Of a stretch of 6,974 bases of DNA, positions 1 to 6,595 are shown piece after piece. The notes beneath the pieces were generated by a model. It ran no database searches, had not been told where the DNA came from, and saw nothing but the letters and a program-made list of their open reading frames with translations. Origin of the DNA: Actinomycetota bacterium (lineage in GTDB: Bacteria; Actinomycetota; Actinomycetes; Nanopelagicales; Nanopelagicaceae); the NCBI GenBank assembly GCA_009702845.1, contig WLHG01000055.1, forward strand, positions 1 through 6,974. Reading direction: 5' to 3'. The position numbers were made by a program, and so were the translations under genes. Position 1 is the first letter of the stretch. Every line of letters starts with the position of its first letter.

Positions 1-317
1 AACCTCACGCAGGAGTTGGAATATGGAACGGGACAGTGAGTTCACTAGCAGCCCCAATTCTTCCGCACATGGGCTGGAACACAGTAGAGGCTGCAGCTGG
101 CTCCCAACTTTTCAAGGGAGTTGAAAATGAGGCTTTTTACTTCGTGCACTCATATGCTGCAAAAGAATCATCTGCAGCCAATCAAACATGGAGTACTTAT
201 GGCGAGAGATTTTTATCTGCCGTTGAAGATGGCTATGTAAGTGCAACACAGTTTCACCCTGAAAAATCTGGCGATGCTGGTCTGGCACTCATTAAGAATT
301 GGAGTAGAACTCTATGA
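1..317 (+). CDS. hisH: Imidazole glycerol phosphate synthase, glutaminase subunit HisH (3' part only)
   Basis: The window opens inside this gene; the frame is open from base 3 (bases 1-2 finish a split codon) and gives about 104 C-terminal residues of a protein that is usually about 200-215. The class I glutaminase hydrolyses glutamine and channels ammonia to HisF, which makes IGP and AICAR in histidine synthesis in the cytoplasm. Visible HisH hallmarks are [15 protein letters not shown] and the QFHPEKS segment. The last holds the catalytic-triad His (codon 255-257) and Glu (261-263). The nucleophilic Cys lies upstream of the window. A GTG at 36 could be mistaken for a start, but the conserved frame (GVGIWNGTV) runs straight through it. 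The TGA stop overlaps the priA start by 4 nt (ATGA, 314-317), and the partner hisF is two genes on. Identity is secure; only the 5' end is unknown. Confidence 0.96.
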   Translation, partial: PHAGVGIWNGTVSSLAAPILPHMGWNTVEAAAGSQLFKGVENEAFYFVHSYAAKESSAANQTWSTYGERFLSAVEDGYVSATQFHPEKSGDAGLALIKNWSRTL

Positions 318-1039
318 AGTACTTAGAGTTATTGCCTGCAGTCGATGTAAAAGATGGGCGTGCAGTTCGTTTAGTGCAAGGCGAGCTTTCGCGTGAGAGT
401 ATTTACGGTAAACCACTCGAAGTCGCTCTTGAATTTCAGAGTGCTGGAGCAGAATGGATTCACTTAGTTGATTTAGATGCTGCCTTTGGTCGAGGCGATA
501 ACGCCCAACTGTTGGCTCAGGTTGTTGGTGCGTTAGATATTAAAGTCGAACTTTCAGGCGGAATTCGAGACGATCAATCGCTCAAACGTGCCATTGCAAC
601 GGGATGTACACGAGTTAATTTGGGCACGGCAGCTTTAGAAAATCCCGAATGGACTTCGCGCGTTATAGCCGAGTACGGAGATTTAATCGCAGTTGGTTTA
701 GATGTGCGAGGACAGGTTTTGGCTGCACGTGGTTGGACTAGCGAAGGTGGAGATCTCTTTGAAACACTTGCACGTCTTGATCGCGATGGTTGTGCGCGAT
801 ATGTAGTTACTGATGTCACTAAAGATGGAACCTTAACCGGACCAAATATCGAGCTTTTGAAATCTGTCTGTGCTGCAACTTCTAGACCAGTTGTTGCAAG
901 TGGCGGGATATCTAACCTGCGCGATATCGCAGATTTAGCGGCGCTGACCTCGATAGGTATTGAAGGTGCAATCGTCGGTAAAGCTCTTTATGCCGGTGCA
1001 TTCACTCTGCAAGAGGCGCTAAAGGTTGCATCTGCATGA
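314..1039 (+). CDS. priA: Phosphoribosyl isomerase A (dual HisA/TrpF ProFAR and PRA isomerase)
   Basis: This 241-residue (beta/alpha)8 barrel isomerises ProFAR to PRFAR for histidine synthesis. As an actinobacterial PriA it is also expected to isomerise phosphoribosyl anthranilate to CdRP (the TrpF reaction). It starts [12 protein letters not shown] and contains [41 protein letters not shown] and PVVASGGIS, very close to Streptomyces and Mycobacterium PriA. Candidate active-site residues are D11, R19, D130, R139, W141 and D171. R139, W141 and D171 align by a constant 4-residue offset with R143, W145 and D175 of M. tuberculosis PriA. Phosphate loops are at about 81-83 and 196-198. The start is supported by GGAG (301-304), 9 nt before the ATG, and by the ATGA overlap with hisH. 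No trpF gene occurs among the trp genes downstream, which fits the dual role. The family is secure; the dual activity is inferred. A plain HisA is the alternative. Confidence 0.95.
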   Translation: MKYLELLPAVDVKDGRAVRLVQGELSRESIYGKPLEVALEFQSAGAEWIHLVDLDAAFGRGDNAQLLAQVVGALDIKVELSGGIRDDQSLKRAIATGCTRVNLGTAALENPEWTSRVIAEYGDLIAVGLDVRGQVLAARGWTSEGGDLFETLARLDRDGCARYVVTDVTKDGTLTGPNIELLKSVCAATSRPVVASGGISNLRDIADLAALTSIGIEGAIVGKALYAGAFTLQEALKVASA

Positions 1040-1809
1040 CACTTTCGGTCCGAATAATTCCATGTCTAGATGTAACAGATGGACGAGTTGTTAAAGGTGT
1101 AAATTTCACCAACCTTGTAGATGCCGGTGATCCTGTTGAGATGGCAAGGCTCTATGGCACAGAGGGCGCAGATGAACTCACATTCCTCGATATTTCGGCA
1201 AGCAGTTCAGGACGTGAAACAACATTAGATATTGTCAGGCGCACCGCTGAACAGGTTTTCATTCCACTGACCGTTGGAGGAGGCATTAGAAGTGTTGATG
1301 ATGTCGACCGGCTTTTGCGCGCGGGAGCGGACAAAATTTCAATTAATACAGCGGCGATCGCTCGGCCAGAGCTCATCGCCGAAATTGCAGATCGTTTCGG
1401 TTCACAAGTCTTAGTTCTGTCAGTTGATGCGCGTCGAGCTCGTACTGATTCGGGCTTTGAAGTCACGACACATGGTGGTCGTGAAGGTACTCACATCGAT
1501 GCCCTGGCTTGGGTGGAGCGGGCCTGTGCTCTTGGAGTTGGCGAGATTCTCTTGAATTCGATGGATGCCGATGGCACTCGTGCCGGATATGACATCGGAA
1601 TGATAAGTGCGGTTCGAGCTGTATCTAAGGTTCCCTTAATCGCCAGCGGAGGTGCGGGCACTCTTGAGGATTTTGCAGCGGCCTTAGATGCAGGTGCCGA
1701 TGCCCTCCTTGCCGCGAGCGTTTTCCACTTTGGAATCCATCGCATAAAAGATGTGAAGTCATATCTAAAGGCACACAATTATCCAGTGCGCGCCGTTGCA
1801 CTCAACTAA
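1036..1809 (+). CDS. hisF: Imidazole glycerol phosphate synthase, cyclase subunit HisF
   Basis: This 257-residue (beta/alpha)8 barrel uses ammonia delivered by HisH to convert PRFAR into IGP (to histidine) and AICAR (to purines). Recognisable segments are [16 protein letters not shown] at the N-terminus, [18 protein letters not shown] (about 77-86), [30 protein letters not shown] and IASGGAG. The paired catalytic aspartates are D12 and D131, matching D11 and D130 of the Thermotoga enzyme. Length is normal for the family (about 250-260). The ATG overlaps the priA stop as ATGA, with AAAGG at 1021-1025 as a likely ribosome site. The barrel resembles PriA ([13 protein letters not shown] against [13 protein letters not shown]), as expected for these paralogues. 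A 14-nt spacer follows, the only non-coding gap in the window. Many other actinobacteria carry a monophosphatase gene between hisA and hisF; here the two abut. Confidence 0.97.
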   Translation: MTLSVRIIPCLDVTDGRVVKGVNFTNLVDAGDPVEMARLYGTEGADELTFLDISASSSGRETTLDIVRRTAEQVFIPLTVGGGIRSVDDVDRLLRAGADKISINTAAIARPELIAEIADRFGSQVLVLSVDARRARTDSGFEVTTHGGREGTHIDALAWVERACALGVGEILLNSMDADGTRAGYDIGMISAVRAVSKVPLIASGGAGTLEDFAAALDAGADALLAASVFHFGIHRIKDVKSYLKAHNYPVRAVALN

Positions 1810-1823
1810 GGCAGAATTACCCT
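1810..1823 (+). other. Intergenic spacer hisF-hisI
   Basis: These 14 bases are the only stretch in the window not covered by a gene. They carry no strong Shine-Dalgarno; the nearest purine run is AAGG (1808-1811), partly inside the hisF stop. A weak TANNNT-like hexamer touches the hisI ATG, but it is too close to serve the hisI start. No hairpin is visible. Confidence 0.8.
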
Positions 1824-2165
1824 ATGGCCACTCTTGATCCCGCAATTGAATCACTTCTCAAGGATCCAAGCGCCCTTATCCCTGCCATCGTTCAAGATTT
1901 CACAAGTCATGAAGTTTTAATGCTCGCCTATGTGAACGCCGAATCGTTGGCGATGACTATAGAAAGCGGGAATGCGACATATTGGAGTCGTAGTAGAAAT
2001 GAACTCTGGGTTAAGGGTGCGACCTCCGGTCATTTTCAAGAGGTCCATTCAATCTCCCTCGACTGCGATGGGGATGCACTTCTACTTACTGTTACTCAGA
2101 CTGGCGTGGCCTGTCACACCGGAAATGCAACATGTTTTCACAAGCCACTTAATCTAGGAAGATAA
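1824..2165 (+). CDS. hisI: Phosphoribosyl-AMP cyclohydrolase HisI (no HisE domain)
   Basis: This metal-dependent cytoplasmic enzyme opens the adenine ring of phosphoribosyl-AMP to give ProFAR, the substrate of the upstream priA product. The 113-residue length fits the stand-alone cyclohydrolase domain; there is no C-terminal HisE (PRA-ATP pyrophosphohydrolase) extension, so hisE should be elsewhere. Motifs are [12 protein letters not shown] (31-42), [18 protein letters not shown] (53-70) and DCDGDALLL (80-88). The zinc cysteines C81, C97 and C104 have the family spacing of 16 and 7, and D80, D82 and D84 belong to the metal/catalytic DCDxD cluster. It is the last histidine gene of the window. 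Its TAA shares one base with the trpE ATG (TAATG), which joins the his block directly to the trp block. The ATG is the first start after hisF and sits just before the conserved domain. Confidence 0.96.
   Translation: MATLDPAIESLLKDPSALIPAIVQDFTSHEVLMLAYVNAESLAMTIESGNATYWSRSRNELWVKGATSGHFQEVHSISLDCDGDALLLTVTQTGVACHTGNATCFHKPLNLGR
2156..2161 (+). promoter_or_regulatory. Ribosome binding site of trpE
   Basis: AGGAAG lies inside the last codons of hisI, with 3 bases between it and the trpE ATG at 2165. It is one of the clearest Shine-Dalgarno sequences in the window and supports the TAATG start. Ribosomes finishing hisI would end on top of it, so coupled or independent initiation is possible. 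Confidence 0.7.
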
Positions 2166-3649
2166 TGAATCTTGAAGAGTTTCGCGCCTTTGCGAAAATC
2201 TCTAATGTCATTCCTGTCTCGCGCAGGTTACTAGCCGATGGAGAAACGCCAATAGGGGTTTATCGAAAATTGGCAAAGAATGCACCAAATACTTTTCTTC
2301 TTGAATCTGCCGAACATGGTGGAGCTTGGTCTCGATACTCATTCATTGGGGTGCGAAGCGAAACTACTTTGAGCGAATCCGAAGGATTGGCATATTGGCA
2401 AGGTAGGCCTCCTGCGGGTGCACCTTCAGGAATCGACCCACTAGAGGCGCTACGTTTATCTGTGGCACACCTAAAATCGCCAAAGATCGCTGGCTTACCG
2501 CCACTCACCGGTGGACTAGTTGGCTTTATGGGATATGACGTTATTCGAAGAATTGAAAAACTTCCAGAACTCTCTGTTAAAGATCTTCCACTGCCCGAAC
2601 TCAGCTTCATGTTGACTAGTGATCTCGCGGTACTTGATCACAGCGATGGAACTATCACCTTGATTGCAAATGCAATTAATTGGGATGGTAGCGATGATCG
2701 CATTGATGAGGCTTTTGCTGCGTGCAACGAACGCTTGGATCGTATGCAGGAAGATCTGGCTTCGTCTCTTCCAGGAGAGATTGCAATTATTGATAGTCAT
2801 GCTGAACCAATTTTTAACTCGTCTTTAACTCCTGCCGAATTCAAGGCCAAAGTCTTGTTGGCAAAAGAGGAGATCGTTGCGGGGGAGGCATTTCAAATCG
2901 TGCTATCTCAGCGTTTTTCAATGACATGTGAAGCAGATGCCCTAGATGTCTATCGAATGCTCCGTTTAAACAATCCAAGTCCCTACATGTATCTCTTTCG
3001 CTTTGCCGATGACATCAACGTCGTTGGCTCAAGTCCAGAGGCACTGATAAAAATTCACGGTCGTGACGCAATGATTCATCCCATTGCAGGTACTCGTAAG
3101 CGATCGCCATCACCTGAAGAGGATCATCGCTTAGGTGAAGAGTTATTGGCCGATCCCAAAGAGCGGGCAGAGCATTTGATGCTGGTTGATTTGGGTAGAA
3201 ATGATTTAGGTCGTGTATGCACTCCAGGAAGCGTGGAGGTAATAGATTTTATGCACATCGAGCGTTACTCACACGTGATGCACATAGTTTCCACCGTTAC
3301 CGGAGTTCTAGAATCAGATTCGTCGGCCGTCGATGCTCTATTTTCAGTATTCCCTGCGGGCACTTTATCTGGTGCTCCAAAGCCACGCGCAATGGAGATT
3401 ATTGAAAGTCTGGAACCTACACGTCGCGGTTTGTATGGGGGAATTGTGGGTTACATTGATTTCACTGGAAACATAGATACATGTATCGCAATTCGAACAG
3501 CGCTTATCCATAAAGGAACCGCCTATGTTCAAGCCGGCGCAGGAGTTGTCGCCGACTCTGATCCAGAATCTGAAAACCAAGAGTGCTACAACAAAGCCGC
3601 AGCTGTTTTGAAGGCCATTGATTCGGCAAATAGATTGCGCAAGCCGTAG
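2165..3649 (+). CDS. trpE: Anthranilate synthase component I (TrpE)
   Basis: This 494-residue chorismate-using enzyme makes anthranilate, the committed step to tryptophan; ammonia comes from a TrpG glutaminase not encoded here. The N-terminal domain carries the LLES element (45-48) and the catalytic domain carries NPSPYM (270-275); both line the tryptophan feedback site in characterised TrpE, so allosteric inhibition is expected. Catalytic-domain motifs are EAFQIVLSQRF (241-251), PIAGTRKR (306-313), LMLVDLGRNDLGRV (338-351), HIVSTVTG (373-380), FPAGTLSGAPK (396-406), YGGIVGY (424-430) and ENQECYNKA (470-478). Alanine in PIAGT, where PabB typically has lysine (PIKGT), favours TrpE over aminodeoxychorismate synthase. 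There is no fused glutaminase. The TAG stop is followed directly by the ATG of the small membrane ORF. There is no leader ORF or room for an attenuator upstream. Confidence is very high. Confidence 0.97.
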   Translation: MNLEEFRAFAKISNVIPVSRRLLADGETPIGVYRKLAKNAPNTFLLESAEHGGAWSRYSFIGVRSETTLSESEGLAYWQGRPPAGAPSGIDPLEALRLSVAHLKSPKIAGLPPLTGGLVGFMGYDVIRRIEKLPELSVKDLPLPELSFMLTSDLAVLDHSDGTITLIANAINWDGSDDRIDEAFAACNERLDRMQEDLASSLPGEIAIIDSHAEPIFNSSLTPAEFKAKVLLAKEEIVAGEAFQIVLSQRFSMTCEADALDVYRMLRLNNPSPYMYLFRFADDINVVGSSPEALIKIHGRDAMIHPIAGTRKRSPSPEEDHRLGEELLADPKERAEHLMLVDLGRNDLGRVCTPGSVEVIDFMHIERYSHVMHIVSTVTGVLESDSSAVDALFSVFPAGTLSGAPKPRAMEIIESLEPTRRGLYGGIVGYIDFTGNIDTCIAIRTALIHKGTAYVQAGAGVVADSDPESENQECYNKAAAVLKAIDSANRLRKP

Positions 3650-3820
3650 ATGAAGAGCTATGTAGCGGTGGGAATTAGTGCAATCATCATGTTCGCAATC
3701 GTGATTCTCGCTGGAAGAAAAGTAAAGCTTTCCTCCCGTTATGAACGTTCGCCTAAAACTCTGAACTCATGGAGCGCATTAGATAAGGGAATTGATCCTA
3801 GTGATGAGAAATTTGTATGA
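3650..3820 (+). CDS. 56-residue single-pass membrane protein between trpE and trpC (possible reduced trp-operon membrane protein)
   Basis: A 56-codon ORF fills the trpE-trpC interval exactly: its ATG follows the trpE TAG without a gap and its TGA overlaps trpC as ATGA (3817-3820). That fit is the main sign it is a real gene. Residues 4-22 form one hydrophobic helix (YVAVGISAIIMFAIVILAG). A basic stretch (R23, K24, K26, R30, R33, K36) suggests that the C-terminus is cytoplasmic. The tail ends [17 protein letters not shown]. Actinobacteria commonly carry at this place a larger multi-helix protein (TIGR02234/Trp_oprn_chp; Rv1610 in M. tuberculosis). From memory, that family ends with a last helix, an RY-containing linker and a W-x-A-L-x-x-G-x-D-P-like tail, which this ORF resembles. 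I infer a shortened homologue. The function is unknown for the family. The ribosome site is weak, so translation is probably coupled to trpE. Confidence 0.75.
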   Translation: MKSYVAVGISAIIMFAIVILAGRKVKLSSRYERSPKTLNSWSALDKGIDPSDEKFV

Positions 3821-4602
3821 GTGTTCTCGATTCCATCATTGAAGGAGTTCGCGAGGAGTTAGCTCTGCGACGAAAATCGATGGCGCAGATTTTGGAGGCC
3901 ATGGACCAGGCTGCACCCGTGAGAGATCCTCTTCCAGCTCTTTTGGCTAGCCAGATGTCAGTAATTGCTGAGGTAAAACGAGCATCTCCCAGCAAGGGCG
4001 CACTTGCATCGATTAAAGATCCAGCAGCGCTTGCAGAACAGTACGAAGTCGCAGGTGCTGCCGTCATTAGCGTTCTTACTGAGCGCCGTAGATTTGGTGG
4101 CTCACTAGATGACTTAGATTCTGTTCGCGCACGTGTCAATACTCCGATATTGCGCAAGGATTTCATTGTCGATGAGTACCAGATATTTGAGTCACGGGCA
4201 CATGGAGCCGATGTGATTCTTTTAATCGTTGCCGGTATTAGTAAGAGCCAACTCGCCGATTACCATCAGATCGCCAGCGAACTGGGAATGCGAGTAATCG
4301 TTGAAGTACATACACATGATGAGTTAGAGCGCGCATTGGATGTATCGCCTCAAATCATTGGTGTTAATTCTCGTAACTTGAAAACCCTTGAAGTTAGCAA
4401 TCTGGTATTTTCCGAATTAATTCCACGAATACCAACATCAATCGTGCGTGTTGCCGAATCTGGAATTTCTACTCGCGCCGATGTTGACTTTGCTCAAAAA
4501 TTCGGTGCAACTGCCGTTCTCATTGGCGAGGCGCTTGTAAAGGCGGTAGATCCAATAACAGCGATGCGCGAACTTCTTGGTCTAGGTAGGCTTCCGCAAT
4601 GA
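3817..4602 (+). CDS. trpC: Indole-3-glycerol phosphate synthase (TrpC)
   Basis: This 261-residue (beta/alpha)8 barrel closes the ring of CdRP, the product of the TrpF/PriA step, to indole-3-glycerol phosphate with loss of CO2 and water. The family signature [11 protein letters not shown] (51-61) holds E52 and K54. [12 protein letters not shown] (111-122) holds K114, the likely general acid. E163, N184 ([12 protein letters not shown]) and E214-S215 (VAESGI) match the Sulfolobus enzyme residues E159, N180 and E210-S211 with a constant shift of 4. The phosphate-site GEALVK is at 237-242. There is no TrpF fusion of the enterobacterial kind, so the isomerase must come from another gene, most simply priA upstream. 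It overlaps the small membrane ORF and trpB by 4 nt each. The upstream ribosome site is weak (GATGAG), consistent with coupling. Confidence 0.97.
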   Translation: MSVLDSIIEGVREELALRRKSMAQILEAMDQAAPVRDPLPALLASQMSVIAEVKRASPSKGALASIKDPAALAEQYEVAGAAVISVLTERRRFGGSLDDLDSVRARVNTPILRKDFIVDEYQIFESRAHGADVILLIVAGISKSQLADYHQIASELGMRVIVEVHTHDELERALDVSPQIIGVNSRNLKTLEVSNLVFSELIPRIPTSIVRVAESGISTRADVDFAQKFGATAVLIGEALVKAVDPITAMRELLGLGRLPQ

Positions 4603-5795
4603 GCACTCACGATGCCGATCAAGATGGGCACTTTGGCCAGTACGGCGGACGATTTGTTCCGGAAGCGCTCATTGGTGCCCTTAATCAAATAGAGGAGGCG
4701 CATAATTCGGCGCAGAAAGATCCACTCTTTTTAGCAGAGCTCGCTGAACTCCATCGAAGCTACACAGGTCGCCCGAGCATCATCACAGAGGTGCCACGAT
4801 TTGCCAAACATGCCGGGGGAGCGCGAATACTATTAAAGCGTGAAGATCTCAATCACACTGGTAGCCATAAGATAAATAATGTTTTAGGGCAAGCGCTTTT
4901 GACTAAGCGCATGGGTAAGACGCGTATCATCGCTGAAACCGGCGCAGGTCAGCATGGTGTTGCCGCGGCAACGGCCGGTGCACTTATGGGCCTTGAGTGT
5001 GTTGTTTATATGGGCGAGGAAGATATACGCAGACAATCGTTAAATGTCGCCCGAATGAAACTTCTCGGTGCAGAAGTTATTCCGGTTAGCTCTGGCTCTA
5101 AAACATTGAAAGATGCAATTAATGAGGCGATGCGCGATTGGGTCACTAACGTTGCAGATACTCATTATCTAATTGGCACAGTTGCCGGTCCCCATCCAAT
5201 TCCAACAATTGTCCGTGATTTCCAAAAAATCATCGGGGAGGAAGCGCGCGAGCAGGTTTTAGCGCTTACTGGCAAACTTCCAGATGCAGTCTTGGCTTGC
5301 ATCGGTGGTGGCTCTAATGCCATCGGAATATTTCACGCCTTCATTCCAGATGTAGGTGTGCGATTAATAGGATTCGAAGCTGGCGGTGATGGGATCGAAA
5401 CTGGCCGTCATGCCGCATCCATCAATGGTGGCTCCGCCGGTGTACTCCATGGAAACAGAACCTATGTACTCCAAGATAAGAACGGGCAAACCGTTGAGTC
5501 ACATTCAATCTCAGCTGGTTTAGATTACCCAGGAGTTGGCCCTGAGCATGCATATTTACATGACATAGGACGTGCCGAATACCGTGTAATCAATGATGAT
5601 GCTGCAATGAATGCATTTGCAATCTTGTGTAAAACTGAGGGCATTATTCCAGCGATTGAATCTGCGCATGCCTTAGCTGGTGCGATGATTGTTGGTAACG
5701 AACTCGGACCAGATGCAACGATTTTAGTAAACTTGTCGGGTCGAGGAGACAAAGATGTTCAAACTGCGGCACATTATTTCGGAATCCCATTGTGA
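4599..5795 (+). CDS. trpB: Tryptophan synthase beta subunit (TrpB)
   Basis: This 398-residue PLP enzyme condenses indole, tunnelled from TrpA, with serine to form tryptophan. It is a typical TrpB1: [10 protein letters not shown] near the N-terminus, then [15 protein letters not shown] with the PLP lysine K91 (K87 in Salmonella). AETGAGQHG follows, with E113 (E109 in Salmonella). The phosphate loop GGGSN is at 236-240. [10 protein letters not shown] contains D309 (D305 equivalent), and SGRGDKD begins with S380, whose family counterpart contacts the PLP pyridine nitrogen. The [17 protein letters not shown] segment (144-160), which belongs to the communication domain, is intact, so allosteric coupling to TrpA is expected. 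The ATG has a good AGGTAGG (4584-4590), 8 nt upstream, and overlaps the trpC stop as ATGA. The family length is normal (about 390-410). Nothing is odd about it. Confidence 0.98.
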   Translation: MSTHDADQDGHFGQYGGRFVPEALIGALNQIEEAHNSAQKDPLFLAELAELHRSYTGRPSIITEVPRFAKHAGGARILLKREDLNHTGSHKINNVLGQALLTKRMGKTRIIAETGAGQHGVAAATAGALMGLECVVYMGEEDIRRQSLNVARMKLLGAEVIPVSSGSKTLKDAINEAMRDWVTNVADTHYLIGTVAGPHPIPTIVRDFQKIIGEEAREQVLALTGKLPDAVLACIGGGSNAIGIFHAFIPDVGVRLIGFEAGGDGIETGRHAASINGGSAGVLHGNRTYVLQDKNGQTVESHSISAGLDYPGVGPEHAYLHDIGRAEYRVINDDAAMNAFAILCKTEGIIPAIESAHALAGAMIVGNELGPDATILVNLSGRGDKDVQTAAHYFGIPL

Positions 5796-6595
5796 GTACA
5801 CCACTCGATGATCTCTTTGTAAAAGTTCGTTCAGAAAATCGCGCCGCCCTCATCGCGTATATTCCAGCTGGTTTTCCATCGCAAAGTGGTTGCGCAAAAG
5901 CGATTCAAGCACTTGCATCCGCCGGAGTTGATGCAATTGAGATCGGTTTTCCATATAGCGATCCAGTAATGGATGGCCCAACGATTCAAGAGGCTGCAGA
6001 TATCTCTCTTAAGGCTGGTACTGGTGCCGTTGAAGTTTTTGCCGCCCTCAAAGTTGCTAGCCAAACTGGAGTTGCAACAGTTGTCATGACGTATTGGAAC
6101 CCTATTGAAAAATTTGGTGTCGATAATTTTGCACGAGCAATCGCTGAAAATGGAGGATCTGGTGTCATCACTCCTGATCTAACAATTGAAGAGTCGACAC
6201 AGTGGCTCGCCGCGACAGCAGCTCATGGCATCAATCCAATCTATGTTGTCGCACCAAGCACGAGTGATTCGCGCCTTGCCCAAGTAACTGCCAAGACCGG
6301 GGGATTCGTATATGCGGCAAGTGTGATGGGAGTAACTGGAGCTAGATCGAATGTCACAATCGATGCCCATGATTTAGTCAAACGTGTGAGGTCGGTTACT
6401 ACGATGCCAGTGTCCGTAGGTCTTGGTGTCTCTACTCGCGAACAGGCAAAATCTGTGGCGAAATATGCCGATGGCGTGATTGTGGGCTCGGCATTCATTA
6501 AACTATTACTCAACGCACAAGATGAACCGAGCGGTTTAAAGGCAGTATCTGATTTAGCAAAAGAGCTAGCGGCGGGAGTTCGAGAGGGACGATGA
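5792..6595 (+). CDS. trpA: Tryptophan synthase alpha subunit (TrpA)
   Basis: This 267-residue (beta/alpha)8 barrel cleaves indole-3-glycerol phosphate to indole and glyceraldehyde-3-phosphate and passes indole to TrpB in the alpha2-beta2 complex. AYIPAGFP (22-29) is followed by [18 protein letters not shown] (49-66), which carries the catalytic E50 and D61 (E49 and D60 in Salmonella). Further conserved parts are [27 protein letters not shown] (the 'GVTG' phosphate loop) and VGLGVST with VGSAF near the C-terminus. The chosen start is a GTG within GTGA overlapping the trpB TGA (5792-5795). It gives the standard N-terminus and no closer ATG exists, so this is the only non-ATG start I assign in the window. 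The Shine-Dalgarno is poor, suggesting coupling to trpB. Its own stop overlaps the next gene as ATGA. Confidence 0.97.
   Translation: MSTPLDDLFVKVRSENRAALIAYIPAGFPSQSGCAKAIQALASAGVDAIEIGFPYSDPVMDGPTIQEAADISLKAGTGAVEVFAALKVASQTGVATVVMTYWNPIEKFGVDNFARAIAENGGSGVITPDLTIEESTQWLAATAAHGINPIYVVAPSTSDSRLAQVTAKTGGFVYAASVMGVTGARSNVTIDAHDLVKRVRSVTTMPVSVGLGVSTREQAKSVAKYADGVIVGSAFIKLLLNAQDEPSGLKAVSDLAKELAAGVREGR

Noticed and set aside
36..317. GTG at 36 as the start of a short independent protein
   Set aside because: The same frame is open from base 3 and encodes conserved HisH residues before the GTG, so this is an internal valine codon of a gene cut by the window edge.
574..819. Antisense open frame within priA (also similar ones at 1152-1466, 1491-1778, 2260-2610 and 3798-4166)
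   Set aside because: They lie wholly or almost wholly inside strongly conserved sense genes, have low-complexity Ser/Arg/Ala-rich translations with no recognisable motif, and have no ribosome site context. They are shadows of sense coding.
1796..1823. Promoter-like pair TTGCAC and TACCCT before hisI
   Set aside because: The -35 match is partial and the TANNNT-like hexamer touches the hisI ATG, so a transcript would start inside hisI. It could only serve genes beyond hisI, and there is no further support.
1354..3107. Two copies of the palindrome GCGATCGC (1354-1361 and 3100-3107), as in the cyanobacterial HIP1 element
   Set aside because: Two copies in 7 kb, both inside conserved coding sequence, are too few to indicate a HIP1-type repeat, and the gene content is not cyanobacterial.
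3217..3405. Second sense-strand open frame inside trpE
   Set aside because: It lies out of frame entirely within the conserved TrpE catalytic domain, and its translation has no features of a protein family.
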